From NCBI GenBank assembly GCA_023053685.1, contig JALIGW010000010.1:11899419-11963418 (forward strand): a stretch of 64,000 bases of DNA. The letters are read 5' to 3'. The translations under genes were made by a program, and so were the position numbers. Shown here piece after piece: positions 22,586 to 34,150 of the stretch; within the stretch, counting starts at the first letter, position 1; each line of letters begins with the position of its first letter. A model generated the notes under the pieces. It had not been told where the DNA came from, ran no database searches, and was given only the letters and a program-made list of their open reading frames with translations. This DNA comes from Diadophis punctatus similis. Taxonomy: Eukaryota > Chordata > Lepidosauria > Squamata > Dipsadidae.

Positions 22586-23369
22586 TACCGTATTTTTTGG
22601 AGTATAAGATGCACCGGAGTATAAGACGCACCTTAGTTTTTGGGGAGGAAAATAGGGGAAAACAATCTGCCTACCAGGTATTCATCTGGCTAGCATCCTT
22701 AGTCTGGTCAGCTTCAGCACATTATTTTATCCTCTGGTTAGGACTTTAAAAAAACCTTCTTCTGAGAGAGTAACAATGAAAGAGCATGCAAGCCAGTAAG
22801 AGCTGGGAAGATCATTAGCACCTAGTTAGGGCTAGAAAAAAACTTATTTGGAGCAGCTGCAGCACATTATTTTATCTCCTGGTTAGGACTTTAAAAAAAC
22901 CTTCTTCTGAGAGAATAACAATGAAAGAGCCTGCAAGCCAGTAAGAGCTGGGAAGATCATTAGCACCTGGTTAGGGCTAGAAAAAAACTTCTTTGGAGCA
23001 AGTAGAGCAATGAAAAAAAACCCTGCAAAGACTTAGGGCTGGAAAAACATTCTTCTGAGAGAGTAACAATGAAAGAGCCTGCAAGCCGGTAAGAGCTGGG
23101 AAGATCATTAGCACCTGGTTAGGGCTGGAAAAAACCTTCTTTGGAGCAGGTAGAGCAATGAAAAAAAACCTGCAAAGACTTAGGGCTGGAAAAACATTCT
23201 TCTGAGAGAGTAACAATGAAAGAGCCTGCAAGGTAAGAGCTGGGAAGATCTGTTAGCACCTAGTTAGGGCTGGGAAAAAAAAGCTACATTCGAAGTATAA
23301 GACGCACCCAAATTTTCAGCCACTTTTAGGGAGGAAAAAGGTGCGTCTTATACTCCAAAAAATACGGTA
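22586..23369. mobile_element. TA-flanked DNA transposon (copy 2) with internal 147-bp repeats
   Basis: Termini TA-CCGTATTTTTTGGAG and CTCCAAAAAATACGG-TA. Inside, a block containing TCTGAGAGAGTAACAATG recurs at 22,761, 22,906, 23,054 and 23,201, i.e. at spacings of 145, 148 and 147 bp. The repeats include AAGAGCTGGGAAGATCATTA. Copy 3 at 60,947 has a related but shorter interior. No transposase frame was found. Confidence 0.88.
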
Positions 23370-23445
23370 ACTGGCTTTGGATCTGGAAAGAACTTTGCTA
23401 AGTAGAGATCTGGTTTTTTCTTTGTACTCCTCTGGAAATACTGAA

Positions 23446-24450
23446 ATGGCTTCTAAACCTGGAAAGACTGTTTTGAATAAAAGAACTGAGTATTCTTCTG
23501 GTCATATTTCAAAAACGCAATGTACTTTTGACCTAACACCCTCACAGTTTGTAACACCAGAAAATTTATTTAACACTTTAAAAAGTATGAAAAATGAACA
23601 AATTATGGAATTTAACTTAAAAATCAAAGAAATAGATGAAAAAATGCAGGCTGCTTTGGAGAAGATGGATCGACAACTGAGGGCGGATGTGTTAGTGGCT
23701 TGTCGGGAACTGGTAGTAAATATGGAAGTTTTGGAGATTGATGTGGAAAAAAATAAACAAGCCTTGATAACTTCAGAGGAAAACATAGACAAGATTCAAA
23801 ATGATATTGCAAACTTTGAAAAAGAGGTGTTGATGTCTCAATTCAGAAATATGGAATTTGCTATAAGAGTGAGGGGGTTGAAGGAGGGAAAATATGAAAA
23901 TTTGAAAGGAAGGATGGTGGAGGCCCTGGAGCAGGTGTCTGGAATGTCTAAAGAGGAACTGGCTATGCAAATTGATAAGATATATAGAGTCAATTCTTGG
24001 TATGCAAAACAAAAACATCTGCCAAGGGACATTGTAATATATTTTACCACAAGAGCTCTGCGGAATAGAATTATACAGGCGACTTTCAAGAATAATCTTC
24101 AGGTAAATGGCCAGGAAATAATGATATGGAAAGAAATCCCTTCTAAAATGCTTAAAGCCAGAAAAGCTTACACCTTCTTGGTTGATGAGTTAAAAAAATG
24201 AAACTTACAATATAAATGGGATGCACCAGCAGGAGTAGTCGTGAAATTTTTGGGAAAAAGATACCGGCTCAACACAATAAAGAAAGCTACTGAATTTTAT
24301 GTCAACGTTTTAAAGGCTGATATATCCAAAATTCCAGAGGAAAGAAACATGAAATTAATAGAGGAGGAGAAGAAAGAGCTACCCATATTTGACCAGACCA
24401 AAGCAGTTTCAAAGATTCAAAGTGATTGGCTGAGCCAGACAGATTCTTAA
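23446..24450 (+). pseudogene. L1 ORF1 of element 2, one internal stop
   Basis: 335-codon frame from ATG 23,446 (MASKPGKTVLNK) to the TAA at 24,448-24,450, interrupted only by an in-frame TGA at 24,199-24,201. Order: basic N-terminus, coiled coil (about 23,580-23,810), RRM-like centre (MSQFRNMEFAIRVRGL at about 23,830-23,880), LPRDIVIYF and a C-terminal domain (YRLNTIKKATEF). The good preservation contrasts with the absence of ORF2, which suggests either recent origin or mobilisation in trans by a complete L1. Confidence 0.88.
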
Positions 24451-26041
24451 AACGTGCAAAAGGAGATGGAGGATCGGGGTCAGCAGGGAGGCAAAGTGAC
24501 AAATTTAAAACTATCAAGTTATAAAAGGATGCAGTGAGGAAACTTATAGGATGGACGGAGAGGCTATTTTTTTATTCTTTTTTCCTTGTTATTAATATTT
24601 TCTAATGATTTATGGAAGGAGAGGTCAATATGATTGTATTTGTTTTCTCTATTTCTTTTTTATATTCTTAATATTTTTTAAAGATTCAGAAGTTTTCTGA
24701 AGCTAATAATTTGATATATTGTAATACTATGTTATTAATACGGTGTTTGATTTTATGATCAAATTTAAGGTCTTTGAAGTATAAGGGGTTAGTTTTAAAA
24801 TATTGGAATTAATAATTTGAAGAATAATTTAAATATGTAGGTATTTTGAATAAGTATAAATGCTTAATGTTTAGTTATTGTTTATGTAATATTTATTCAA
24901 GTGTTAGTTAGTTTTTAGGAAATGTTCTGTGTTGTAATTGATTGAAAGGGGGAGGAAAGATTTTTTCCTTCTTCTTTTTACTTTACTTGTGTTTTTCTTT
25001 TTCTTTTATTTCTTTTTATTTTTATTTCTGTTAGCCTATATATAGATTTTATAAAAGATAGAGGTTAGAGGTTATAAACTTTGTGGTATGATGATTGACT
25101 AATATAATGTTCCTATTTTCTTATTTGTTTGTTTTTTCAATTTCTAAAAAATCTTTTTATTAGTATTATTATTATTAATTTTTTATTATTATTATTTTTT
25201 GATTACGCTTTAAACGGTTTTGAATAATGTGGAGTTAAAGATTTTTTAAAAATGTGGAAATTAACAATTTTTTTAAACTTAATTTAAATTTATTGTTTTT
25301 TGAATATTATGCCCTGTACTTTTTCTGGGAAGTCCGGGGGGGGAAGGGAAAGGGGTGGGTTGGGGTTAGGGGGGAAGGGGAGGGAGGGGGAAAAAAGAAA
25401 AATGTATGTACTTTGTACTAATAAAACTTTTTGAATTAAAAAAAATTTACATTAAATTATAATCTAAAAGAAAGCAAAAAAAGGACTATGATTCATATTT
25501 TAATACAGAAAAGTTTGAAAATGGAGATAAAAATGAAACCAGAACTTTTTCTTTTGGGTCTAATGGGGGAGAAATTGGGGGGGAAATTTGGAACTTTGTT
25601 ATTATATATTTTGACCGCAGCAAGACTATTGTATGCACAAAAATGGAAAGACACTTCGATTCCTACTATGGATGAATGGTTGCAGAAATTGATGGAGTTG
25701 GCTGAAATGGCAAAATTGACCACTTTGATTAAATAAAAGAACCTAAGTACTTTTGTTTCCATGTGGAGACCGCTTCTGAACTTCATGCTTGATGTGGGAA
25801 AGAATAAAACTTTGATTTTGGGTTTTACCGATTAAACTGATAGATCTTTATAGAAATGGCTTGTTTATATTATTATGAAAAAGCAAAAAGTTGTGATTTG
25901 ATGTTAATGCCTTATTTTACTGTAAGAGAGAGAGTCAGAAGTCAATGCTTCTTTTTCTTTATTTTCTTATCTTTCCTCACTCCCCCCCCCCACTTTTCTG
26001 TTTACTTTGTATTTTATAATACTTTATAATTAAAAAAAAAG

Positions 26042-29000
26042 AAATGTTGATATAGGATATATATAAGAATTAACTCTTAGAATTAATTTTATTTTTGTTA
26101 TTTTTCTTAATTAATTTAAATTCTTTCCTCCATTACAGACCTCAATTCTTTTGTTTTAAAGGAGCCTAACTAGATACAGAATCGCTTGTTTGTAATCCAC
26201 TAGTATCTAAGTGAGTTAAATATTGATCAATCAATGTTGCAATATAACTCATATTATCTTTAAATGTAATGGAAAAATAAACCTAATGAACAAAATGGAG
26301 ACTGCACTCTTCCCTGCCCCAACCCATCTTTTGGATATGACCATACCTAGGTTTTCCTCTCTTTGCCTGATCCCATCAGATCCATATTGAGCCTCCCTGC
26401 CCCAGACAAAGCCCCCTGCAATCCTATCTAGACCAAAGAATAGAAACCTCCTCGCCAGCTCTTAGGAAGACACAAAAGTAGCCCTAATAATTGACTTGCA
26501 ACATAGTGGGCAAATTATGTTGCAACATTCTTCCATATCAACGATATTACATTGGTTTGTAAATTAATGTGTATTCATATAAATTTTATATATACATTTC
26601 TAAAAGGAAAACATTTTGAAAAACAGCATGTAATCTGGTTATTCCTTCACAATTTTGATTTTAAATGTTTCTTCTATTTCAACACTTGTTAACTACACCA
26701 AATCCTGCTTCCTAGCAGTGAGGTTTATTTCTTTAGATTATAAAAGTGAGCATGAAAATCATCATATAAAAACACAAAAAAGACCTTGCTTCAGCAAAAA
26801 TGTAGAAGTGCAGAAAATTGTAAACGAAAGCTCACTTATTATGTATATTGCTTTTTATTTCTCCCATTTACTATTACTATTTGTCACTATTTAAAATAAG
26901 GGAAATTTTCTCTTGATTGCAATTTCAAAGAGTACCAATAGTCTTTGTTATTGAGAAGCCCAAGTATTTAGTTTCAAATGGATTATATTTGACTGAAGGG
27001 AGTGAAAGTGTTTTCAACTTTCTAAGGAGTGAAATGAATACTTAACAGAACATGATAGCTGGTCAAAGAATTTGAGGAGGGAAAGCACAGAGAGAGAGGA
27101 ATAAACAGTAGACACATTTATAGAGAGGCGCTATGTAAGTGTTTACATATTAATGCTAACCTCCAAACCAAGAAGAGAAACTAGGGTGCTTATTCATGTT
27201 TTAAACAAAAAGAAAGCTAAGTGGACAAGTTCAGAAACAGGCATTCCATACAGGAGTCAAATGAAGTAGGAATATTAAAGGGAAGTTTTCTGAACCATTA
27301 CTACAAATGGCAATACTAGCCCCAAAATATTAATTAGGAATGTTAAATTTATTTATTGTTTGTTTGTTGTTTGTTTATTTGCCTCTGGGTGGCTTACAAA
27401 CATCATCATCATCATCATCATCATCATCATAATGCTTTTGCTAGTATCTTATAAATTAGTTTACATTTACAAGAGCATAAAACGTTCTCCTGTGTTGCAT
27501 GGATCACCTTTGGAGTCACAGGCATATCTGGAATTTTGAAAGCATAATAGAGACATTACTAGAAATTAGTGGCTGTGGTGAACTATGCTAGTCTCAAAAT
27601 AACCATTTATCAGAAAAGGATTTTCCCTACCACCCCCTATAGCTTCCCACTTGATCCCTACCAGATCAGGTCATATTTGTCAGTGGAGAAGCAAAATGCC
27701 TCTGGGTCTGTGTGGGATGAGATATTGTTAGAAATGCAATTTATGTTTAAAGCTGGAGTTTTCTTACAAATAAAACCTCATTCAGTCAAACCTGGCTGCT
27801 GATAATTTCATGAACATGTCTGTATAGTTTTCTGGGAAATGATATACAAGTAGTATGCTATTGACATCTTCCAGGATAGTTTGTCAGCTTTCCAGTCATG
27901 CTTACAACCTTGGATTTTCCTAAAGTTCTTCCATCCAACTTCTCATTAGGTCTTTTTTTGAGATCAGACAAGGCCAATTATGTGCTGCCACCTAGCTGGA
28001 TACAATGGCATGGTAAACTAACCCTTAACCACAGACCTAAGGTCATAGTGGCCGCAACAGTTTTCCAAAATGTTCGGAACACCCCTATTTTTAGAAATGG
28101 ACCGTTCCATAGAAATTATAAAATTTGTTAATTTGATCAATAAATGAAAATTGTAACTATACAAAGTACATTTAACAACATATCCCACCTATTATTTTCA
28201 TATACTAAGAAAATTGTATGAGTGGTCATTATGATGAAATAGTATGTCTGTGGTTAAGAGCTAATCTAAAAAACTAAAATCAGGGGAGGCAGTGACCCTT
28301 ATAGGCATCAAGATATATATTGCTATGTCCAGCAGTGGTTCTAGGTACAAAACTGGGGACTCAAATTATGTACACCAAGTCTTGCATAAAAAAATATGCA
28401 GCCGTGCAAATATTTTAAAATAAAAACAACCCAACCCAATATTTTCTAAGGCAGCCTTCTTACCCTCAAACATATATATTTGCAAAACTCAAACAAAATT
28501 ATTCAGAACAATAGAACTGAGTTATTTTGCAAGCTCCCAGGATTGGAAATCCCAGAAAATCAATACTGTCATATGGTCATGGATTGGGGGAAGCCAAAAG
28601 CCAAGTAAATTCTAACAAAATAATGATTTGTAATTATTCTTGAGAAATTTTTAACTCAAAACCAATCCTTAACATTTCATGTTTTCTCCCCACACACATA
28701 CATTTACTTCCATATATAATTCATTAAGTTATATATCTATTTTTATGTGTTTATCAGATATGAAATGTTTACTATATTTTTTTGTAATTGTAGTATCTGA
28801 TGTTGAGATAATAATATTTGTGGCATACAGAATTATTCAGATCCTATCATCATAGGCATAACTGTCCTTGATTTCTAGACTACTTCTATTTGAAATTACC
28901 AAAGGTTCCGTGAAGCTTATTGAATACACAGAATAACAACAACACTCCTTATCCTATAACCTGTAATAGTCAAAATCCCCTATCACGAGTATATGAGACA

Positions 29001-29295
29001 GAAATATGACAGCTACGAAGGAAATAATAAAAAAAACCTTGGAATTGTTAGGAGAATATAAGGAAGAATACCAAGAACAAATGGCTATCAGAGGAATTAT
29101 TATTTTTAAAAAGCTTAAAGAAAGAGGATTTCGAGCATGATGCAACAAGTCACAACCACTGTAAAAAAATTCATTGTGTGGAAAGCAGATAATTTGAGTA
29201 AGTTCTACACATTTCTTTTCTAATAAATAAGTCTTAGAAGTATATATAATATTATAACCTAAAAATACATGGATGCTCACAGGAGTTTCCCAGGA
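26042..29295. other. No gene recognised; AT-rich intergenic DNA
   Basis: Only short open frames without domains. Contains a (CAT)n microsatellite at 27,401-27,430. I see no conserved-looking coding or RNA feature. Confidence 0.45.
27401..27430. repeat. (CAT)n microsatellite
   Basis: Ten uninterrupted CAT units, preceded by TTTG-rich sequence. Confidence 0.95.
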
Positions 29296-29530
29296 TGAGC
29301 CATGTTGGCGCAGTGGTTAGAATGCTTTACTGCATTCTGCTGATTATCAGCTGCTTGCAGTTCGGCAGTTCGATTCTCACCGGCTCAGGGTTGACTCAGC
29401 CTTCCATCCTTCCAAGGTTGGTAAAATGAGGACCCAAATTGTTGGGGGCAATATGCTGACTGCAAACCTCTTAGAGAGGGCTGTAAAGCACTATAAAGCG
29501 CTAAGTGCTAATGCTATTGCTATGTTAGTA
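29296..29530 (+). mobile_element. tRNA-derived squamate SINE
   Basis: Starts with RNA polymerase III A-box-like TTGGCGCAGTGGTTAGAATG (about 29,305) and B-box-like GTTCGATTCTC (about 29,368), then the conserved body GGTTGACTCAGCCTTCCATC and TGTTGGGGGCAATATGCTGA, ending in a CTAATGCTATTGCTATG tail. The layout is that of tRNA-related SINEs of lizards and snakes. A reverse-strand copy lies at 58,141-58,349. Confidence 0.9.
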
Positions 29531-30290
29531 TAATTTGCATGCATAGATTATGCTTGTATAACACATCTGTCCACTTTTCTTAGAAGTATGCTACTGGATT
29601 TTTTGGCAGCACTACATTTTCACCACTTGACAACTTCACATTATTTACCAGGAAAAATCCCAAGGTTCCAGAAAGGAACATGGAAAGAAAGCTCATGAAA
29701 AGCTGTTTTACATCACATCAGATTTTGGCTCTCTAAGCTCAATATTTATCTTCATAGCTTTGAAGAATGCCCATTTCTCAGTGATTCTAGGCATTGTACA
29801 ATATAAAAATGTCAGAACAATAATGTAATTTTTTTGTCATTATATCTCTAAAAATAAAGCATCTGGATTAATTGGTATCATCTTGCCAAGGTTTCAGAGT
29901 ATGGTCTTTCAATCTTTCCTGTACACGCTACAGGTTGGCTGTATCACTGAGCTCCATTTTGAAAATGTGATGAGCATCCCTAAAGAATAGCAATGACATC
30001 TGTAGAAAGTATATTTTGCAGGGAAAGTAACAAAATATAGATACGCTTGGTTGGATTTTGGATTCCACTGATTTTTATAGTTGCAGACTACTTTAACACA
30101 ATGTTTACATTGTATAAATGTTATACTGCACTATAATGGAAGTTTTAGTCCTAGATCTGTAGGATCAGTCAGCTAATTCCCAGTCAACAAATTTGTCAGG
30201 TTTTATAGCATGGCTTTAACTAATTCAGCTTTCTGTCCCATATGCAAAACCTAGCAATTCTGTTATGCCTATAAATCAGTCAGCCTTACA
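29531..30290. other. No recognised feature
   Basis: Non-coding intergenic sequence, nothing recognisable. Confidence 0.4.
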
Positions 30291-30877
30291 AGAAGGGTAT
30301 ACCATATCTTCCGGTTGGCTCCGCGAGCTTCGAGGACGCTCCTCGACGAGCGCCCGATCTCGGGTTCCGTTAAGCCGCCAGAACAGTTGTCTGGCGGCTT
30401 GAAAATCTTCTCCCTGGGCACAGGGGAGAGATGAGAGCAGACAGGCGAGGGTAGAACCCCCCAAGTGCCCCAGGAGGAAATCTGGGGCGTGAAGGGTGAG
30501 GGTTCCCTAGCAGCCGGTCATTTGCTCCGAACCTGGGACATCTCCGCTTTAGCGGAGCAAGAAGCCGCCACCAACTCTGCTTTCAACATGTGATTTTTAA
30601 CATCTAGATTTACAGCAGACAGAAAAAGCCAGGAGACTCGGATGGCAAGTATTTAAACTTAACTCCAATGTTGATTCTCAGTTCGGAAGTGATAAACTAA
30701 TTGAGTTAATGAGCAACAAAATGGCAATTGAAGTTTCAAAGGGCGTGAAAAGTGAAAGTTAAAAGGAAAGTTTCGTTTCGCTAGCAGCCCTCTGTATGAA
30801 AACACCTGACTTTGATGAACTTTCTCTTTTCTTTTTGACTTTGGAGTAAAATAAAAAGTTTAATTTTAAAACTTTAA

Positions 30878-32071
30878 ATGGCCTCAAAATCTGGAAAGAC
30901 TGTTTTTAATAAAGGATCTGATAGTCCTCCTGCTCATACTTCAAGAATGCAACCTATTGCTTATTCAACACCCCTACAGACTTTAACGTTTAGAAAGTTA
31001 CAAGAAGCTTTAAAAGCTATGAAGGATGAACCTGTCATGGCATTTAATCTAAAAATTAATGAAATTAATGAAAAAATACAGGCTGTTTCAGAGGAGATTG
31101 TAACTCGGAACCAGCAATTAAGGGAAGATATATTTTTGGTAGTTAAAGGACTGGTAGAAAATATGGAAATATTGGAAGAGGAGGTGGAAGAAATTAAACA
31201 ATCTGTGACAACTTTGAGTGATGATATAGGAGAGACTCAAAATAAAATTGAAAAGTATGAAGCTGAGGTATTAATGATTCAATACAGAAATATGGAGTTT
31301 GCCTTAAGGGTAAGAGGTGTAAAGGAGAACAGACAAGAAAACTTAAAAGAAACGATGTCGGAGGCAGTTGTGCAAACGCTAGGGACGACAAAAGAGGAAT
31401 TGGGTTGGCAGAGTGACAAGATATATTGAGCCAATTCATGAGTGGCTAAACAGAAACATCTGCCAAGAGATATTGTAATATATTTTACTACAAGGACACT
31501 ACGTAATGAAATCTTACAGGCGACTTTTAAGAACAAGCTTCAGGTAGATGAACAGGAGGTGATGACAATGAAAGAAATTCCTCCCAAAATGTTGAGAGCC
31601 AGAAAGGATTATGCCTTTCTGGTGGATGAATTGAAAAAACAGCAAATACAGTATAGATGGGAAGCTCCATCTGGTATAGCGGTGATACATCTGGGAAAGA
31701 GATATCGGCTCAATATGATATGGAAAGCAAGATATTTTTATGTAAAAGTGTTAAAGGCTGAGATATCCAAAATACCAGAAGGAAGAAGAATGAAGGAAGT
31801 AATGGAAGGAGAGAGAGAAGGGTCGTCGACAGTAGATTAAATGGGAGGAATTTTGATGAGTCAAGGTGATTTACAAAACCAGAGTGATGCTCATAATCTG
31901 GATGTATTTGATATACAAGAAGAGATAAAGGATCAGAGTCAGACCAGAGCAGCGGCTATATGTAACGAAGAATCAAGACAACAACGATTCAAGTTGACAA
32001 CTCAAGAAATTACTAAATTACAAGTGGGTAGAAGAGTTAGACCTAAAGGTCGAATGAGAAGAAGGAACTAG
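30878..32071 (+). pseudogene. L1 ORF1 of element 3, in-frame stops
   Basis: One frame from ATG 30,878 (MASKSGKTVFNK) to 32,071, with stops at 31,427-31,429, about 31,439-31,441 and 31,838-31,840. The first two replace residues that are arginine in copy B (RVNSR), consistent with CGA to TGA by CpG decay. Domains match the other ORF1 copies: coiled coil (about 31,010-31,260), MIQYRNMEFALRVRG (about 31,275-31,320), LPRDIVIYF and YRLNMIWKA. The residues between the C-terminal domain and the end are a glutamine-rich tail. Confidence 0.88.
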
Positions 32072-32079
32072 AATTTGAT

Positions 32080-32690
32080 TTCAGTATGGGTAGTCGTAGG
32101 CCAGATGGAGAGAAGATCAAAAATTGGTATTTTGCAGTAAGATGTCAATTTGACAATACAAATAAAAGATAACAGTTAAATGCATATAGAAAGGTTGTAT
32201 AATGTGTTAATGGAATTAAATTTAGAAACTGAGCTTAAGGATTGTATGAAAATGGGGCTAAAATAGTGGAGAAATTATAGGGATGGAAATATGGGAAAAG
32301 ACTAAATCTATAACTTGAATGTTGGTGATGTGAAGATGTTATGTATTTTTGTATACGATGGTTATGTTAATATAAAGAAAAGAAAAGAAAATTAAGGCTT
32401 TTTGGATAAAAATATGGTGGATTATTCAAAATATTTTATAGAAAAGATCAAGTTTATAATACAGTTTTTCTTGTTGGGAACAACTACGGACTGTACTGTA
32501 ACAGTAATTAAGTTGAGTTTAAATGCCAGATTATTGGAGACATAGTGTTGGAAGAAGGAAGATTCATCTATTATCGAGGAATTGACGTTGATGGCTGTGC
32601 ATCTGGCCGGGATGGTGAAAAAAAGAAAAAAAACTTTTTTTTCCTTTTATTATTATATTTTAAAGATTATTTAAATGAAAGATATATAGT
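32080..32690 (+). pseudogene. L1 ORF2 remnant of element 3
   Basis: Starts as ORF2 (ATG GGT AGT) but within five codons joins sequence equivalent to copy B 7,340-8,000 (CCAGATGGAGAGAAGATC, then IQIKD-type and AFWIKIWWII-type pieces). Endonuclease and reverse transcriptase are completely missing and the rest is full of stops. Confidence 0.8.
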
Positions 32691-33107
32691 GGAACAGACT
32701 AGAGATGATACATGTTAAAAAAATTTTTTGACTACTCTTAAAAGGTTTTGAGTTATACGGAATTAAAGATCTAGAATAATTGTGAAATTAATAATTTGAT
32801 ATATTGGAATGTTATTTATTAATGATATATGCCTAATTTTTAGATTATATTTAAGGTTTTGAGTAATAAGGAGTTAAAGAACTAGAGAAATTTTGAAATT
32901 AATAATCTGTTAGTATATTTTAATTTTATGTTTATTGAATACTATACCCTGTGCTTTTTCTGGGAAGTCGGGTGGGGGGGGGGGTGAGAGAGGGAGGGGA
33001 AGGGGGTGGGGAGGGGTCTGGGGGGAAGGGGGGGGAGAAAAGAGAAAAATGTTTGTACTTTGTACTAATAAAACTTTTTGAATTAAAAAAAAGAAGGGTA
33101 TACCATA

Positions 33108-34050
33108 CGAAAGATAGAGAAAATAGTGTTTATTTGCAATTCATTTCTGTTTTATATTAAGATGTTTAACATGATTAAAACTGAGATTAACTTTTATGCT
33201 CCCACAAAGACTGAAGGATCATAATTTCAGACTATAGGCTTCAGTCCAAAATAAACTGATCTGGAAATAAATCCCTCTGGAATTGAACAGGTTATACTTC
33301 ACAGGATTGCACTGTCAAGACTGCAATCCTGCATTGATGTGTTGGTTTACACATCACATTAAACCAGAGCTTTTTTTAAAAAAAATGGTTTGTTGAAGAT
33401 ACCACTGTGGTGTCACTTGTTCATGCAATAATCCAAATCACAATGGATATGTCCGTACAATATACTAAGCTAGAAACAAAGAAATCACATTATGGCTTAA
33501 TCAAATCAGCCAAGGTAGGGAATTGTCTGTGAATTTTGCAAGCTAGGAACTTACATTCTCACTGACATCTTAATTATGGTGAATTTTTAGAGGCATCTTT
33601 TCTGTTTATACCAGCACTTTAATTAGAAAGATAAGAGAACAAGGCAAAACAATAAATCTACTAGTGTTCTTTACATGTCATGCACTTGGAACCATGTTTA
33701 ATATTGGAAACTGCACACACATACACATGCATACACACACACACGCGCACACACACACACACAAATATGGAGTTTCATTACACTAATAGGAAAGCAAGCT
33801 CATTAGCTATAACCTTTATGCTTACTCTTTGCACTCTCCCCAAAGGCAGCCTCCCGATTCCTTGAGATATTTAAAACAGGAATAGGAAATAAATTACACA
33901 ATTACTTAGCCCATTATACAATTAGCTCACCATAGAGATGGAAATCAATCTGTCTTCAAAAACATTGCTCTGCAAGGGGGATGGCAAGGCTTATCAAATA
34001 CTTATTTTTACAAACTGATCTTTTTACAAATAGTTCCATCACTATTCAGA
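33108..34050. other. Intergenic DNA with a (CA)n run
   Basis: No gene seen. A CA-rich microsatellite with CG interruptions lies at about 33,713-33,764. Confidence 0.5.
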
Positions 34051-34150
34051 ATAGAATAGAATAGAATAGAATAGAATAGAATAGAATAGAATAGAATAGA
34101 ATAGAATAGAATAGAATAGAATAGAATAGAATAGAATAGAATAGAATAGA
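34051..34150. repeat. (AATAG)n microsatellite, CR1-tail derived
   Basis: About 20 uninterrupted pentamers of AATAG directly abut the 3' end of a reversed CR1. In advanced snakes this pentamer is known to be seeded by a CR1-type LINE. Confidence 0.95.

Larger units (their letters stand above)
21846..25444 (+). mobile_element. ORF1-only L1 derivative (HAL1-like), element 2
   Basis: Flanked by a 15-bp target duplication, ATTTACATTAAATTA at 21,831-21,845 and 25,445-25,459. It has the same 5' UTR start as copy B (ACTTCCGGTTGGCTCCGCG), a nearly intact ORF1 (23,446-24,450), then directly about 1 kb of non-coding 3' sequence ending with the family 3' module (TTTTTCTGGGAAGTCC, G-rich tract, TGTATGTACTTTGTAC, A tail). 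ORF2 is absent. A TA-flanked transposon (22,586-23,369) sits in its 5' UTR. Confidence 0.9.
17912..26041 (+). mobile_element. Old L1 LINE (copy C), 5'-truncated, host to several nested insertions
   Basis: Pieces of ORF2 occur at 17,930-18,209 (GIKAIYTLQNAKIVINGN, CPLSPLLFILVLEV, AFADEVV in place of AFADDL), 20,434-21,844 and 25,460-25,735, followed by a 3' UTR ending in an A-rich tail at about 26,041. Gaps are a TA-flanked DNA transposon (18,210-20,433) and an ORF1-only L1 (21,846-25,444). The loss of one catalytic Asp and many shifts show long decay. A 33-bp tandem duplication occurs at 20,627-20,690, and a larger one of about 265 bp at 21,471-21,845. Confidence 0.85.
30307..33091 (+). mobile_element. 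Internally deleted L1, ORF1-dominated (element 3)
   Basis: Bounded by a perfect 16-bp duplication, AGAAGGGTATACCATA at 30,291-30,306 and 33,092-33,107. It has a complete 5' end (TTCCGGTTGGCTCCGCGAGC), ORF1 (30,878-32,071), the first few codons of ORF2 at about 32,083, then a jump at about 32,095 to sequence matching the last quarter of ORF2 (copy B about 7,340 onward), and the family 3' module with G-rich tract and A tail. It is 2.8 kb against 5.8 kb for copy B. Confidence 0.92.

Noticed and set aside
22711..23230. CRISPR-like spaced repeats
   Set aside because: The period is about 147 bp with diverged units inside a TA-flanked transposon in a vertebrate genome; not a CRISPR array.
29305..29380. 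tRNA gene
   Set aside because: A- and B-box-like sequences are present but the cloverleaf is degraded and the conserved SINE body follows; it is a tRNA-derived SINE.
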